A DNA stretch of 64,000 nucleotides, taken from assembly GCA_024509875.1 (NCBI GenBank), contig JAMPIV010014123.1, positions 217,501 through 281,500 on the forward strand, written 5' to 3'. Both the position numbers and the translations under genes were made by a program. The notes beneath the pieces were generated by a model. It was not told the origin of the DNA and ran no database searches. It was given only the letters and a program-made list of their open reading frames with translations. Below, piece by piece: positions 46,912 to 58,872 of the stretch (positions are counted from its first letter, which is position 1; every line of letters begins with the position of its first letter). This DNA is from Oreohelix idahoensis. Its lineage: Eukaryota; Mollusca; Gastropoda; Stylommatophora; Oreohelicidae.

Positions 46912-49209
46912 TGTAGTGGATTTGATGGTATTGTATGATGGTGATATTACTAAATGTAATGTATGAGGTCAGCTGTGAAGGCTCCTGAGATAAAATGTAG
47001 TTGTGAATTGTCAGAAGGCCTTTCTTGCTACCACTACGACCTCACACTTATTTTTTTTTTCCTAATGAATGTAGCTACGTAAAATGTCTAGGGTAATGAT
47101 ATGTAATGTGGTGTGATAGTTTATGGATACACCCACAGATATTTAAGAAGACTAATAATATCAACAAATGTTATAATACACTGAACTAACTCAAGAGTGT
47201 AAAATTTTCGATAGAATTATCTTACATTTATTTTGTTCTGGATCACGTTTTTATGTTGACCAGAACTAAAAGATTTAGAAATTATGAAAAAATGCATGGT
47301 ATATTACATAATAAATGCAAGAGTGTACATATATAAGTACTAGACTAGTTAGTTTTATTAAAATGTTCTAGTAGTCATCTAATTGGGAGGATATGTAATG
47401 CTTGTGCTGTTGGGGTGGCCTCATCACACCTGTCTATATTGACTACACAGTGTCCAGTAAATTGCGGGAATTTTATGGGGTTATTAGTAACTAAAAGGCG
47501 TTGGTGAATTTCCAGCAGACCAGAGGCTCACTCATCTTGAAGAAGTAGCTCTGGTGCTGAGATCTGGTGGTCCCAACTCTCCGTGCTTGCGGGCAATAAT
47601 AGTGGTCTGGTGGCTCCACCTCTCCGTGCTGGCGGGCAATAATAGTGGTCTCTGTCACAACGTACTGCACAGATCCACTCGAGTAAAATCACCAACTGAG
47701 TTGACACCGCCTTGTTGACAACTGAAACTCACAGCTCTGCAATCAAAGTATTGGCTATGTGTCAAAATTCTATTTTCTACCCACGTCTGGACACAACACG
47801 GACACAACAACCACATCATACAGACAGGTCAGATCTCTCTGACCAAACAGCACATTTACCATGGTGGTTTCACATCAGATAGGTCCTCCCAGACTATAGA
47901 TTCTGAAAAATATTTATTAGTTTTCTGCCCTAAAAGTGGATAGGTAATATGTTTCATTATTCTCAACACTTGATCTGTCTTTCCTAACCCTTGCTGGAGT
48001 TTATGTATATTGTTGGTCCCTAGACCCTGACTTGGGCGGGGGGTCTAGAGCAAATCCCTACTTGTTTGTAAGGCTAGATTTTGATATGGCAGTATCAAAT
48101 CACTCGAACATTAAACAATATTCAAAACATACAAAGAAATAATTTCAATCTTACCAGATTATGAATAAAGAACACAGAAATGCTAGCAAAACTCAGCTGA
48201 GCTGCTGGCTATAGTATGGCGTCCCTGAACTTATTTCACTTTCTTTCATTTGGAAATCACCACACTTTAAAATACTGTGTCTATCATCGAACAACTATTG
48301 AGGAATGGCCCCACTTGCGCGTCTGAGCGCCGATAAAATGATTGTCTGTGGCCAATCACTGCCTAGGTTTATTTCAAATTCAAATTTCCTACCCTAAAGT
48401 CATTTCAGTCATGCTTCAGTCAAGTATGGATGTTTATCTGTTAGTCTGTCCGTCTCTACTTGTTTTTTTTTCAAAAAACGTACTGGATTTTTGAACCAAC
48501 CTTTCTCTCCCCTCCAAAATTTTGTCGTTAAAAGTTATATTTAGACACAGCTCCCACCAATGTCCCTTCGCTTCCCTACTAAGTAGATTTGAACACCTGC
48601 GTCTCAAGGTCGTGTTTTTTTTTGTGCAAATAGCGACACTTTTTATTCAATACAGTCTGTCGCTGATGTGAACAACACTGTCTTTTGTCATTATCTTCAA
48701 TATTATCTATCCGTCTGTAAAATTAAGAACATATTAGTTCACTGCTCAGAATGGGCCATCCGGCCAGCTAATTTTTATATTCCTAACATTAATATTACGA
48801 AAAAGTTACTTTTTAATTTTTGTAATATTCCAAACATCTGCGTTCTGCCGCTGAATTCAAATCAAAGGCTTGGTATCGCAAAAGCGACCAATAAATGACT
48901 GTGGCGTAACATATCCAAGGTCCCTTCTGTCGAGTTCCTTACTTTATGTCAACTTGGGAAACGTGACTTTTCTCCGTTTCCCCCCCAATTGCGTCTCCTT
49001 AGCCTTTCTAGTCTCACGCAATCTTTCCAGTCATATTTTTTCCTTTTTATCCGCCGTTCCCCTCCTGTCTAGCAAGTCAATTTTTATGGAGGGTGATGAC
49101 CCGCGGTCTGGGCGATCATGTACTATCAGCAGCCTACGCATTATGTTTTTATCCTTACATGTTATCTTTGGAGGTATTTTACCGTTGTATCTCTGTCAAT
49201 TTCACTACA
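46912..49209 (-). repeat. 5' LTR of the Gmr1-like element
   Basis: 2298 bp, almost identical to the 3' LTR. It presumably holds the promoter and polyadenylation signals. I could not place a convincing TATA box on the gene strand. The outer end TGTAGTG abuts the ATTCG duplication at 49210-49214. Confidence 0.97.
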
Positions 49210-50413
49210 ATTCGACAGCACGGATACAGTGACAAATCACAGGTTGGCATAATACATCATGGTACAATTGATAAATGGTCTTCCAATGATACATGGGCAC
49301 TCGTTGCATAATAGCACAATGGAATGTCAGTAGACAAGCACTCAGTATTGCCCATATATATATCATCTGAGTTTACTGACAAAGCACGTCAGTCTATAAA
49401 CAATATTCAAGATGGCTTCTAGACCTAACCTCATCTAGCGAAGATTCCTTTAAATAATGTTCAGCACATATTTTTCATGTAATCATATTGAACCGCTAGT
49501 AATGGGTTCTCATCTGTAGCAGTGATCTCTGGGCTCATCAAGCGATAGTACGGGGCATCCCTTTTCTCTTCTTGAAAGTCACAAAATATTTGGATACAAG
49601 ATGGCTGCTGTCGTGAGCTGTCACTCACTTTAGGAGACAAACTGGAATCTGTATCAAAGTTAATCCTACATTAAATGTTCTCATTGCTCTGTAGATTCTA
49701 TCATGATGCAATGGACTTCAACATACAATATGGTGCTGCTAGAAATGAATGACATCTTCATCTAGTTAAATATTCCCTCAGACGTACAAATCGTGCGTCT
49801 GCTTATCGAAAACGATGGCTTCGTAAGAGAGTTCATAAGAAGTGCTTTTGTTACCTTGGTATCAGAAATATGATTCTGCCATTCCTTGGCAATAAGAATA
49901 AACACTGTGGTAAAGCATACACGATAGGTCTAGACGACTATCACTTTCCCCTACACATATATCGATCACTTTTTCCGGCGACAAGCCGATACAGAAAACA
50001 CGACAGCCCCCCATCATCAGGGCGAAGCCAAATCACACTCTCTCGCCACACATCCAATGAACAGCCTTTGATCTTTCTAGCGACAAAGAACATATAGTTC
50101 GACTTAGATATGTAAAGATATACAGATATAAGACAGACTCGTCCTACCTAGACAAACACTACACATAAATTCAGGCCATAGATATACTGAAGCAAGAACA
50201 ATCTATTTCTACCCAAACAAAGAATAAATCGCACTAAAACTGGATTCATCCGCGGAGTTCGATCGAAAGTGGCGAAACTCCTTTCAAGGGAAGTAACTCA
50301 ATAATGACTTTTCCTTAAGCACTAAAAAGTATCTATTTTGTTTACAAAATATTTGCGAACATAACAAGCATACAAATGTATTATATTGCAGGATATCAAA
50401 GAGTGCACGTAAC
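49210..50413. other. Flanking sequence, unassigned
   Basis: It begins with the right target duplication ATTCG (49210-49214). An open frame at 49870-50097 has no recognised domain. No repeat was matched. Confidence 0.35.
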
Positions 50414-50632
50414 ACCCCTCATGTCTGTTGTTTTTCTGTTGTCTAGTGTTCTACTTCTTTATTTCCTACGAGTGCCTGATAACAAACCTTTATGTTTGTC
50501 TCATATTAATTTACTGTTTTTTCATATCAATGACCCATTTTTGATAGACTGTAGCTTCTTATTTGTCGGGTTTGTTGATCTCCAAATTTAAGAGACACAA
50601 TAGAAGTGACTAGACATTGAAATCGAAGATTC
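50414..50632 (+). repeat. 212-bp dispersed repeat, second copy
   Basis: From CCCCTCATGTCTGTTGTTTT to GACATTGAAATCGAAGAT it is nearly identical to 39322-39531 (one T-run length difference noted). Here the tRNA-like part is absent. The two copies bracket the Gypsy insertion in direct orientation. Confidence 0.85.
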
Positions 50633-51034
50633 TGATTTTAGCGCTGCGAAATAATATTATATAATTCATGTGCACCTGCTTATGATAATTACAGAATAAA
50701 ACACATATGCAATTGGTAAATACTAAGTTTATAAAATGCGTTATCTTGTGCTTTCTTTCTTTCTTACCTTTATTAGCTTTTTTCTTCTGTTATTTTCTTT
50801 TAAAGCCCTAAATAAGACGCTCTCATCAAAATGGTTGGTAATTTTATTTGTTTTTTTAGAGATCCTGAATAGCTTGTTCTTTTATGTATTATTGTTCATA
50901 ATTATGTGTTTGACGTTGTTGTTGTTTCATACAACGCCTCGTAATACTTCTTCTTATGTATTTTTTTTAAATTGTGTCAATACAATCGCTTTTCGGTGTA
51001 TTACTGAAAGTATGTATCTGGTTTAAAAAAAACG
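50633..51034. other. T-rich sequence, unassigned
   Basis: A plus-strand open frame at 50736-51026 reads as Phe/Leu-rich because the DNA is T-rich. No start context or homology supports a gene. Confidence 0.4.
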
Positions 51035-51415
51035 TTTAACCTGCTAATGTTTAGAATCAAACTTCTCTAAGATGCCAAAGTTCAGAACCAAAAAGGTCAA
51101 GAGTGTTACAGTTTAGAATCAACCTGGCTTAACAAAACAATGTTTAGAACCAAACTGGTTAAAAAAAAAGTAAAATTCTAGAATCAACCTGGCTTCTCAT
51201 GCTAAAGGTTACAATTAAACTGTTTCGCTTGCCAAAGTTTAGACTAACACTGGTATAACATGCCAAAGTTTACAAGCGAACTAGATTAACATGTCAAAGT
51301 GTAAAACTTAAACCAGTTTAACATGTATTCGTCTATCGCCAAAGCTGGTCTAACAAATAAATTTTAGAATCAAACTGGTTTAACATACCAAAGTTTAGAA
51401 CCAAAGTCCCTTGTT
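51035..51415. repeat. Degenerate ~32-bp tandem repeat
   Basis: About eleven diverged copies of a unit like CCAAAGTTTAGAACCAAACT followed by GGTTTAACATG. Spacing varies between about 28 and 38 bp. It is an old array compared with the near-perfect minisatellites elsewhere in the window. Confidence 0.8.
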
Positions 51416-51739
51416 AATGAGATGACGTGCTTTCGACGGCCATCATGTCTGGCGCATCGTCTCAAACCCGACGCATGCAGAAAAAAAAAAAAACAAACAT
51501 AGAAAAACAAACGACTTCTACCGGCTGCGGCACGAAGGTAAATGTGACGGCAGGTCAAAACATTAGCACCGATCTTATGACAAGACTGCAACACGTGACT
51601 CATTTGCCTGCCATTTTCTTTGTTTATACTCAGTGATTGTCGTCGTTAATTATCTTTTCATTTAACTTTGCTTGTTGTTTGGTTTTCGCAGTCTATTCAA
51701 ATCGTTTCAAATGAATAACTTAAAAAGGAAACATTAAAC
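51416..51739. other. Unassigned segment
   Basis: Contains an A-run at 51480-51493. No gene or matched repeat. Confidence 0.35.
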
Positions 51740-52010
51740 TCGGCTGACAAGAATTAGACAAGCGCCAGTGGAACAAGAGATGAGAAGAAACGCGGCAGAT
51801 GGATAGAACACACATTGAGAAAAACCTGTTGATAGAATTAGCAGATAGTCCTTGTTCTGAAATCCCCAGGAAAAGAGAGGTAGAGGAAAGCCACAAAACA
51901 CACGGAGAAGAGAATTGGTGACAGACATGGAACGACCTTGAGCTGATGGCGAGGTACAGTAAGACTTAGCATACATTTTTTGAAGGCCTATTGTTAAGGT
52001 ATTGTTTATT
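51740..52010 (+). pseudogene. LINE family B 3' end
   Basis: The order of blocks ACAAGAATTAGACAAGCGCC, GCAGATGGATAGAACACAC and GGAAAAGAGAGGTAGAGGAA, then ACACGGAGAAGAGAATTGG and TTTTGAAGGCCTATTGTT, is the family B 3' terminus. It reads RQAPVEQEM-like and GRGKPQNTRRRELVTD-like with breaks. It is the longest family B copy here. Confidence 0.65.
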
Positions 52011-52990
52011 AATGGGTTAAGATATATTTGCCAATACTTTAAGAGATATAGCTGAGCGCATTTACATTGTATTAATGATTTTATTTGAGGCGATAACGCA
52101 CTACTATTGAATGGTGCAGGGTTTCTATGTGACGTTAGCATTCATCCGCACTTGTTACTAAACGATTAACGTTATTGGCCTTTTCTCGAGTAGACATAGT
52201 CCCGAGAGGACATATTTTAATATCGCTTCCGTTTCTGGGATAGTATAGTAAGCAAGCACATGTTTCTAGTTGCTTGTATTATGAGTGACTTCGCCATTAT
52301 GTTAATGGATTAGCCATGGTGGGCTGTTAATGTAAATTCAAGTCCAGTTAATACTTTTATCGTGAGAAATCCTAGATGGCCATATATTTCGTTCTTTGCT
52401 GCAGTGCTCCAACTAGATCGCATGATGACTAGTTGATAGTTGTATCGGCCAAGACGTTTTGATGTCTACATAATGGAATTCTGTATACTATGCAAACAAG
52501 CGATTTATTGAGATGCCAGTTGATTACGATTATGCCTATGTTGGAAATGAATACGTGTAATAAATTGTCGTCTGATCGTCTCTCGAGCTTCGTCTCCAAT
52601 TGGATACGTTCCAATACTCGTGCACCAATCAGGGTGGTTTTTACATGCAACAATAATATCTTGAGGAAAAAGAACAGTCACACGTCATTCGCTATATTAA
52701 TCAGTACATGCACTATTAACTGTGCCAAGAACATTAACTAACATCATGAGCTCAAGATTTAGCTCTTACATCCATGCACCTTGGGTAGATGAAAGGTGAA
52801 AGAACGAACTTTCTTTTCAAAGAATTAAAAATTATGAACGCTGGCCCGTCTAACATTCTCCCCTTTCTATCTCTCTCTCATCTTGCATACCTAATCTTTT
52901 CATTCCCATATGTACTTTAGGTATTTAGGCATGCAATATTATAGAGGTAATATAACAGCATACATTTATAAAACATGTATATCATAATTC
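52011..52990. other. Unassigned sequence
   Basis: Short open frames on both strands at 52429-52741 have no recognisable domain. No repeats seen. Confidence 0.35.
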
Positions 52991-52994
52991 ACAT

Positions 52995-53180
52995 TTCTTC
53001 TTCTTCTTCATGTACCTTGCCTAGTGGCGTAGGAGATCATGTCTCTCCACTACTTCCTGTTTCCAGTACAATTTATCAATTCTGTTGTTGACTTCTTTCC
53101 ATGCCACGATGTCCAACTGTCCAGTATTAGCTCTCTTTGTCTTGCCCTATCTCCTTCTCCCTCAATCTTACCTGTTGTTA
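52995..53180 (-). pseudogene. LINE family D 3' fragment
   Basis: After a TTCTTCTTCTTC tail (plus strand), TGCCTAGTGGCGTAGGAGAT and CCAGTACAATTTATCAATTC match the family D end at 24820-24900, and CTTTGTCTTGCCCTATCTCC continues it. Minus orientation, truncated. Confidence 0.7.
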
Positions 53181-53229
53181 ACAAAGACAACAACCAAAAA
53201 GCTACAAACTTCCTTAAATGGGTGCTTGC

Positions 53230-53412
53230 GTAGAACAGAAGGATTAAAATGGTATGACAAGGTTACCAATGTGGAACTGATGACAAGAACCAGACAAGTG
53301 CCAGTGGAATAAGAGATGAGAAGAAAATGATGGCGATGGATAGGACACACACTAAGGCAACGTGTTGATAGCATTACAAGGCAATCCTTGTTCTGGAACC
53401 TGTAGTGAAGTC
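53230..53412 (+). pseudogene. LINE family B fragment
   Basis: The plus strand reads LKWYDKVTNVELMTRTRQVP then VE before a stop, and a following GGATAGGACACACACTAAGG and TTGATAGCATTACAAGG match the other copies. It sits head to head with the family D piece, so two LINE ends are juxtaposed. Confidence 0.65.
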
Positions 53413-53950
53413 TGAATCATATCTCGGCATCATTCAAAATTTATCACCGCGCAAACCCCGTGGATATAACTGACCAATGAAACGCCAGCTTGGTACAAGT
53501 AGTGTCAGAAGATACGCTAGACATAGAGGAAACAAAATGTAGATGTTAATGATATTTCGGAAGGTAGTGTGTACCTGGATCATGGAGTACCTGGATAAAG
53601 AAGGACCCAATTCGATAATAGGGATCATTAGCTTTAGGCAGGTAGCAATAGATTCACTTGATGTATTGTAGAGCCGAAGTTATTATGAATAGAAGACAGC
53701 GGAGCATGAACCATGTTGTGTTTTTCCCTGTTTCGGCTGCTCCAGTGAATAGTCTGATAAACTATAGAATAATGTGGATAGGCATAGTGATAGAGCTCAT
53801 GCATATGAGCAAAATAAGCCAAGATGGAGGAAATCGGTGCAGAAATACGAATTGCAGAACTATTTTAGATTTACTGTGTAAGCACACCTTGCCTTGCCTA
53901 CACGATTCTGGATGCATCCAAACGTAATTTCGGCCTGTTGTTATCTCGTA
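53413..53950. other. Unassigned sequence
   Basis: Overlapping open frames on both strands at 53634-53965, none with a recognisable domain. This is upstream of the TATA-like motif below. Confidence 0.3.
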
Positions 53951-53954
53951 CATC

Positions 53955-54112
53955 CGCAGGTCCACTATATAAGGGGAGAGAACGAATGCAACACACTCGC
54001 TGCCTAATTCAAACTACAGACATAGAGCACAACATTTGTATCACCTCCGTTGCCATCTGCAGAAGTGTGAGCAGACTGTGTAACCATTGAAAGCCTGTCT
54101 GTGATTGAGGGT
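53955..54112 (+). promoter_or_regulatory. Possible TATA promoter and first exon
   Basis: CTATATAAGGGGAG at 53965-53978 is a good TATA box. About 30 bp on is a pyrimidine-rich start area. The following 100 bp has no ATG and ends GATTGAGG|GTAAGCG at about 54112, a good donor site. This could be the first noncoding exon of a plus-strand gene, or the R-U5 part of an unrecognised LTR. No downstream exon was found, so it stays weak. Confidence 0.25.
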
Positions 54113-55394
54113 AAGCGAGATGTCAATTAAATATATATATATGTAAATGTATTATCAATGTGTGCTTAGAGAATATTGGTATGTGCAGAATCATTGTGCT
54201 ATTTCTGGAGGAAAACCCGAAGTGTGTAGGTTTAGTTTAATTGTGTAATAAATATGTAGAACGAATGCATTGAGGTAGTTGGTACTGGAAAGCGTGTTAA
54301 AGATATTTATGCTTGCTGGAAAGGACTATCCAAACTGGACAAAGGAATGGCTATGACAGATTGATTTTCTGTATTATTTGATATATTGCACAATGATTAC
54401 CATAAGGCCTACATGAATTTATAGAAACAAATCATGGACAAAACTGTAACAAGGGAATTACTTAACTATTGTGCTAGAACTGGAACGAATTGTGTTATTC
54501 ATGACTTACTATGTCTCTTGCGATTCACCACAGCTTGTCTGAACTGTCTCATTATACCTCCTGGCTGGCTAAGGTGACAATGAGCGATACTACGTACATT
54601 GTATTTATTGTTTCAGGTTATATTCTGCCCTGAGTGTCATACAAAACCTATAGTGACCAACGTAGCAAATATATGTTCAAGTTTGTAAGAGCTTTTGCCA
54701 GTATTAACTGTGTCATCTTGACGAGTGGAGGACCCGCAGTGGTGGGGTTCTATCCAATTATACTGCTGTACGAGGCCTAGGAAGGACTTTGTTTCAGATA
54801 AGTAGCTCAGTGTTGGGCTACTTCAACTTTCAAATACCATATACATAAACCCACCTACGAATAAACTATGTGATGATGAAAACACTGTGGTGTATATAGA
54901 AGACATTTGACAGTCATATGAGTCATAAAGTAACATTTATATTCATCTTTACAAGAAAGCACAAAAATAGACAGATTCCATCTGTAAGCAAGAAAACAGT
55001 GAATATGAAAGTGACCTATAATTTATTTTGCAAACAATTGAATTTTATTTGAAAATTAACAAAGAATAAAGAAGAAACGATCTTGTATATAAATAAATTG
55101 TATCCAGAGTCTTTAGTGAATTATTTAAATTTGGTTTAACGTTCTTGTTGGGTAGTTAATTAACCCTAGCAGAGTCATTGTCTAATGTTGGTCTGGAGAG
55201 GAGCCCATAGGAATCTAGATAGTACATTACCATCTCATCTAGGAACCTATACAGCTTGACTATACCTTTGATGTCGAAACACCATTACTCTTTTCAGAGA
55301 ATGGGGTATTTCTTATAAGACCAGTCTTTTATCTGGCACTATCCTGGTATCATCTGATACATCTATTTGTCCAGGAATATCTCACTATCATTAT
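54113..55394. other. Unassigned sequence
   Basis: AT-rich and apparently free of simple repeats. I see no coding frame of note. Confidence 0.35.
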
Positions 55395-55488
55395 ATCTGT
55401 CCTCTCGCTACAGAGCCCCCAGGGCAAGAGAGGCAGAGGTAGACCACAAAGCACACGGAGAAGAGAGCTGGAAACGGAAGTGAAAATG

Positions 55489-55490
<2 letters not shown>
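55395..55490 (+). pseudogene. LINE family B fragment
   Basis: CAGGGCAAGAGAGGCAGAGG, TAGACCACAAAGCACACGGA and GAAGAGAGCTGGAAACGGAA encode the [19 protein letters not shown] end of family B. It is cut off by an (AT)n array. Confidence 0.65.
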
Positions 55491-55494
<4 letters not shown>

Positions 55495-55578
<84 letters not shown>

Positions 55579-55600
55579 ATATATATATATACATACACAT
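55495..55600. repeat. (AT)n microsatellite
   Basis: CACACACA, then a TA run of about 80 bp with CTATAT and ACATACAC variants at the right. Confidence 0.96.
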
Positions 55601-55649
55601 GTATATATATGGCTATAGGTCCAAAACTCAGTGGAATGTGTTGCATGCC

Positions 55650-57745
55650 ACCACCGCTCTAAAGCATTCATGAATGACACAACAATTTTGACATCAGATG
55701 AACTCCAGGCCCGGAGAATGTTAGCATGCCTGGATAAACTAGTCAGCTGGTGCAGAATGTGCTTCAAACCTTAGAAGTCGACAAGCCTATCAGCCAAGAA
55801 ATGGAAGATAGCGGAGGTCACATTCATGGTTTCCCACCAAATAATCCCTACTGTCATTGAGGAACCTGTTAAAAGCCTTGGCAGGGTGTACGATGCTTCA
55901 TTGAAAGACTCGAAGGCAATGCACCTGACAATAGAAATGGCAGCCAGAGGGTTTCAGATCATAGACCAAAGCAGACTCCTAGGAACGTTCAAACTGTGGA
56001 GCCTCCAGTTCATGTAGATACCTAAGTTGCTGTGGCCACTGCTTATATATGAAATAAGCACAAGTACAGTGGAAGCTATAGAGTAGAAGGTCAACATGTT
56101 CATGAGGAAATGGCTACCAGGTCTGTCAGACGAATCACTGTACAGCAAAGAGCCAAAACTTGCTCTTTCTTTCAAGTCAGTTGCTGAAGTGGGAAAGGCG
56201 AGGCTCACAATGATGCTGCGCTAGTCAGCAGATGACGTGGTTAAGTCCATTCAGCCACCACTGGAAATGGAAAGGAAGTGGAAAGTGGAGGACGCTGTTG
56301 ATGTTGCCCAAGAGTCGCTAAAGCTAAGGGAGGTAATCAGATACATACAGACGAATAGACGTGGATTTGGCCATGGAGACATCCAAGGCATCAAGCAGCG
56401 AGCGCAGAGACATGGTAGTTCAGGAGATACGAGGAGCTGAAAATGATAACAGTTGCAAAGAGCGATGCAACAGGCCCAACAAAGCCACTGGACTACATGG
56501 GAAGAAGCCCTGCAAAAGTCCTTGACATGAGATGATATATGGCATATGGCACCTCTTAGGCTCAGCTTCATTATTAGATCAATATATGACCTCCTGCCAT
56601 CGGCCACAAACCTTATAAGATGGGGAAATTCGGATCATGAGCAGTGCCCCCTGTGCCAAGAGAGGGAGACACTTGAATACGTACCTTCAGCTTGTAAGGT
56701 GCTAAGTGAGCTGGCTGCGTCAATAGACCGGCCAGGATGAAGGCGAATAGCAAAATCAGGCCGAGCACCGAAAATACATACTTTCTGCGAGCAGGAAAGT
56801 CAGCACACCCCAAACCGAGTAAATCAGGTAGCAGTTTGCCATCTCTTCTTGACTGGGCAAATTATTGGGGAATTGGCGGTAGACCTACCTGGACGAATGC
56901 CATGTCCAGAAAGTATCAGAAAATCTTGAAGACGGCCGGATATAGCGCTGGATTCTTCATCATCGCAGCAGGTTAAATTGATTGAACTGACCGTGCCATT
57001 TGATTCAAGATTGGACGAGCAACATTCGTTCAAAGCGGCACAGTTTAATGATCTGGCTGCTAATCTGAGACACGATTGGTTCACTGCAATGGTCATGGTT
57101 GATGAGGTGGGCGCAAAAGGGCCCGTGGCTGCGTCAGTGTATGATTTATTGAAATTATTGGGGCTGAGGGGACAGTCGAAAACAGGGGACTGAAGAGACT
57201 TAGTGAAACTGCAGAAAAGGCTTCATGCTGGCCGTGGAACAAACGCAATGGGCTATGGAACTCGAGACAGTAAAATCTAGCCCCACATGCGGTATAAGAA
57301 ACTCCCTGATATTCAAATTTTTTAAAGTCCGCAGTACATTGACTTTTTCGTTGTATTGATGAAAGGACGGCGGCTCTACAGGTAACCAGCGGTGTATTAT
57401 ATGTGGTGTCAGGGGCAGTTATATTTTTGTTGCTAGATCGTAATGGCTTCACGCTCCGTCGACTTCACGCAGGTGTGTCAGTGGTGTGCTGCGGAACAAC
57501 CGCAATAATTTGTCTTCACTTTGTTACTTTCACAATTGCCTCTGGCGGGCAGAATTGTGGATTTTAAAGCTGCAACCAAGGTGGAATGGGTTCATCTTCT
57601 ACACAAGACAACAGGAGGCTGAGACACTTGGGATAATGACCCAAAGGCCCCGACCCCTAACTGTGTAAAGGAGAATAAGGGGCCGAAACATTTGATCGAT
57701 GGGGGGACCACATCTGATAATGCCTCCTGTTGTATCGCTCTGTAT
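55650..57745 (+). pseudogene. R2-like LINE: RT end, C-terminal endonuclease, 3' UTR
   Basis: The plus strand reads RT-thumb sequence: LACLDKLVSWCRMCFKP, then EEPVKSLGRVYDASLKDSKA and LLGTFKLWSLQ. After breaks come KWKVEDAVDVAQESLKLREV, a knuckle CPLCQERETLEYVPSACK, and near 56970-57190 ELTVPFDSRLDEQHSFKAAQ and LLKLLGLRGQSKT. The ELTVP...K...Y/F...L pattern is the restriction-like endonuclease type used by R2-group elements to nick target DNA. A conserved-looking 3' UTR (GGGGCCGAAACATTTGATCG) follows to about 57745. At least five stops or shifts make it inactive. Confidence 0.75.
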
Positions 57746-57757
57746 AGAGTTTCTTAA

Positions 57758-57758
<1 letters not shown>

Positions 57759-57850
<92 letters not shown>
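57759..57850. repeat. (AT)n microsatellite
   Basis: A pure TA run of about 90 bp between the LINE 3' end and a SINE head. Confidence 0.97.
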
Positions 57851-57853
<3 letters not shown>

Positions 57854-58120
57854 GAAAGCCGCGCTGGTGTAATGGTTACCACATTGCGCTGGCGATCAGG
57901 TGTTCAAGGTTTAAGCCCGGGCGTGAGCATTTGAAGATGTGTCATCGACCGGGATTTTGACTGAATATCCTGAACGGCTCCTGAAGTACACCCTCTGTTG
58001 ATGGGAAGGAGCAAAGCTCCTGATCGGGTTGGAAGGAAAGTCCACAGGCTTCCCAGCCTCGCAATGAGATGTCATTGGGCCGAAGGGCTGAAAGCCCAAG
58101 TGCCGCTGGTTAAGAAAAAA
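57851..58120 (+). mobile_element. tRNA-headed SINE
   Basis: The head GCGCTGGTGTAATGGTTACC carries an A-box-like TGGTGTAATGGTTA (57864). A B-box-like GGTTTAAGCCC lies at 57908 with normal spacing. The body includes the GC-rich palindromes GGAGCAAAGCTCC and GGGCTGAAAGCCC, and the tail is A-rich with an ATATAT run. It would be transcribed by RNA polymerase III and moved by a LINE. One diverged base in the B box (T for C) suggests it is no longer active. Confidence 0.75.
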
Positions 58121-58179
58121 ATATATATATATATATAATGCAAAATATAAAATGAACGTAGTAGAACTGACCCTAATAA

Positions 58180-58400
58180 ATGTCTTCTTCTTCTTCTTCT
58201 TCCGTCCTTAGCCACCGACCGTCAAAGCAGTCAGTGGCCATTACGCCTAGTGGCGTCTTAGGGCAACAGCAGATAGGTTTTCTTTGCCATTGTTTCCCAT
58301 CACGCCTATTGGCGTCTTTAGGGCAACGGCAAATCAATCCATTTGCTGTTGTTTCCGTAATCGAAGTGACTGGCAAACGGGTGATCAGCCCGTTGGTACT
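58180..58400 (-). repeat. Family C 3' end with internal duplication
   Basis: A (TTC)n tail at 58180-58202 (plus) is followed by CCGACCGTCAAAGCAGTCAG, TGGCCATTACGCCTAGTGGC and GTCTTAGGGCAACAGC, matching the family C end at 4390. The part around TGGCGTCTTTAGGGCAACGG is then repeated at 58300-58335. It may be a SINE sharing the LINE C tail. Confidence 0.6.
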
Positions 58401-58822
58401 AATAAATGTATGGTTAAGAATTATATCCACGGACTGGATTCACAGAAACCGACCGTCAAATGCCGGGCAGCTGTTTAAGATGCATTAGACCTACATGTGA
58501 GTAAGGTGTCTAACTGGGTGCATGTCACGCGTAAGGGTAGAGAAAGGTCAACCCAAATCAACTGCTCGAGTTAAAAAAAAAGAATGTAGATTGATTTTCT
58601 TGCAGTACTGTAATAGTGATGGTATTTGTTATGAATTAATAATTTATAATGTATTTATGTATATATACATGCTTCCATATACGTCACACCGTTGGTATTT
58701 CGTGCAGGGACAAAGTGAAAAATGTCCAGGTGATGTCACTTGATAGCCTTCAAAACATGTATACACTGCTTACACATTAATCCAGCAACGAGGAAGATGA
58801 AGCTACCGATTACACTAAGTGG

Positions 58823-58872
<50 letters not shown>

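Larger units (their letters stand above)
39896..49209 (-). mobile_element. Gmr1-like Gypsy LTR retrotransposon, near complete
   Basis: A 9.3-kb element with LTRs of 2300 and 2298 bp, target duplication ATTCG, a primer binding site, a polypurine tract and gag-pol on the minus strand. The Pol order is protease, integrase with GPY/F module, reverse transcriptase, RNase H. This order characterises the Gmr1 group, described as Ty3/Gypsy-like elements with a Ty1/Copia-like domain order. The two LTRs differ by only a handful of substitutions and a few short indels, so the insertion is recent. Four or five one-base frame breaks remain in the coding part, two in A-runs; these may be mutations or sequencing errors. 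Confidence 0.95.
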
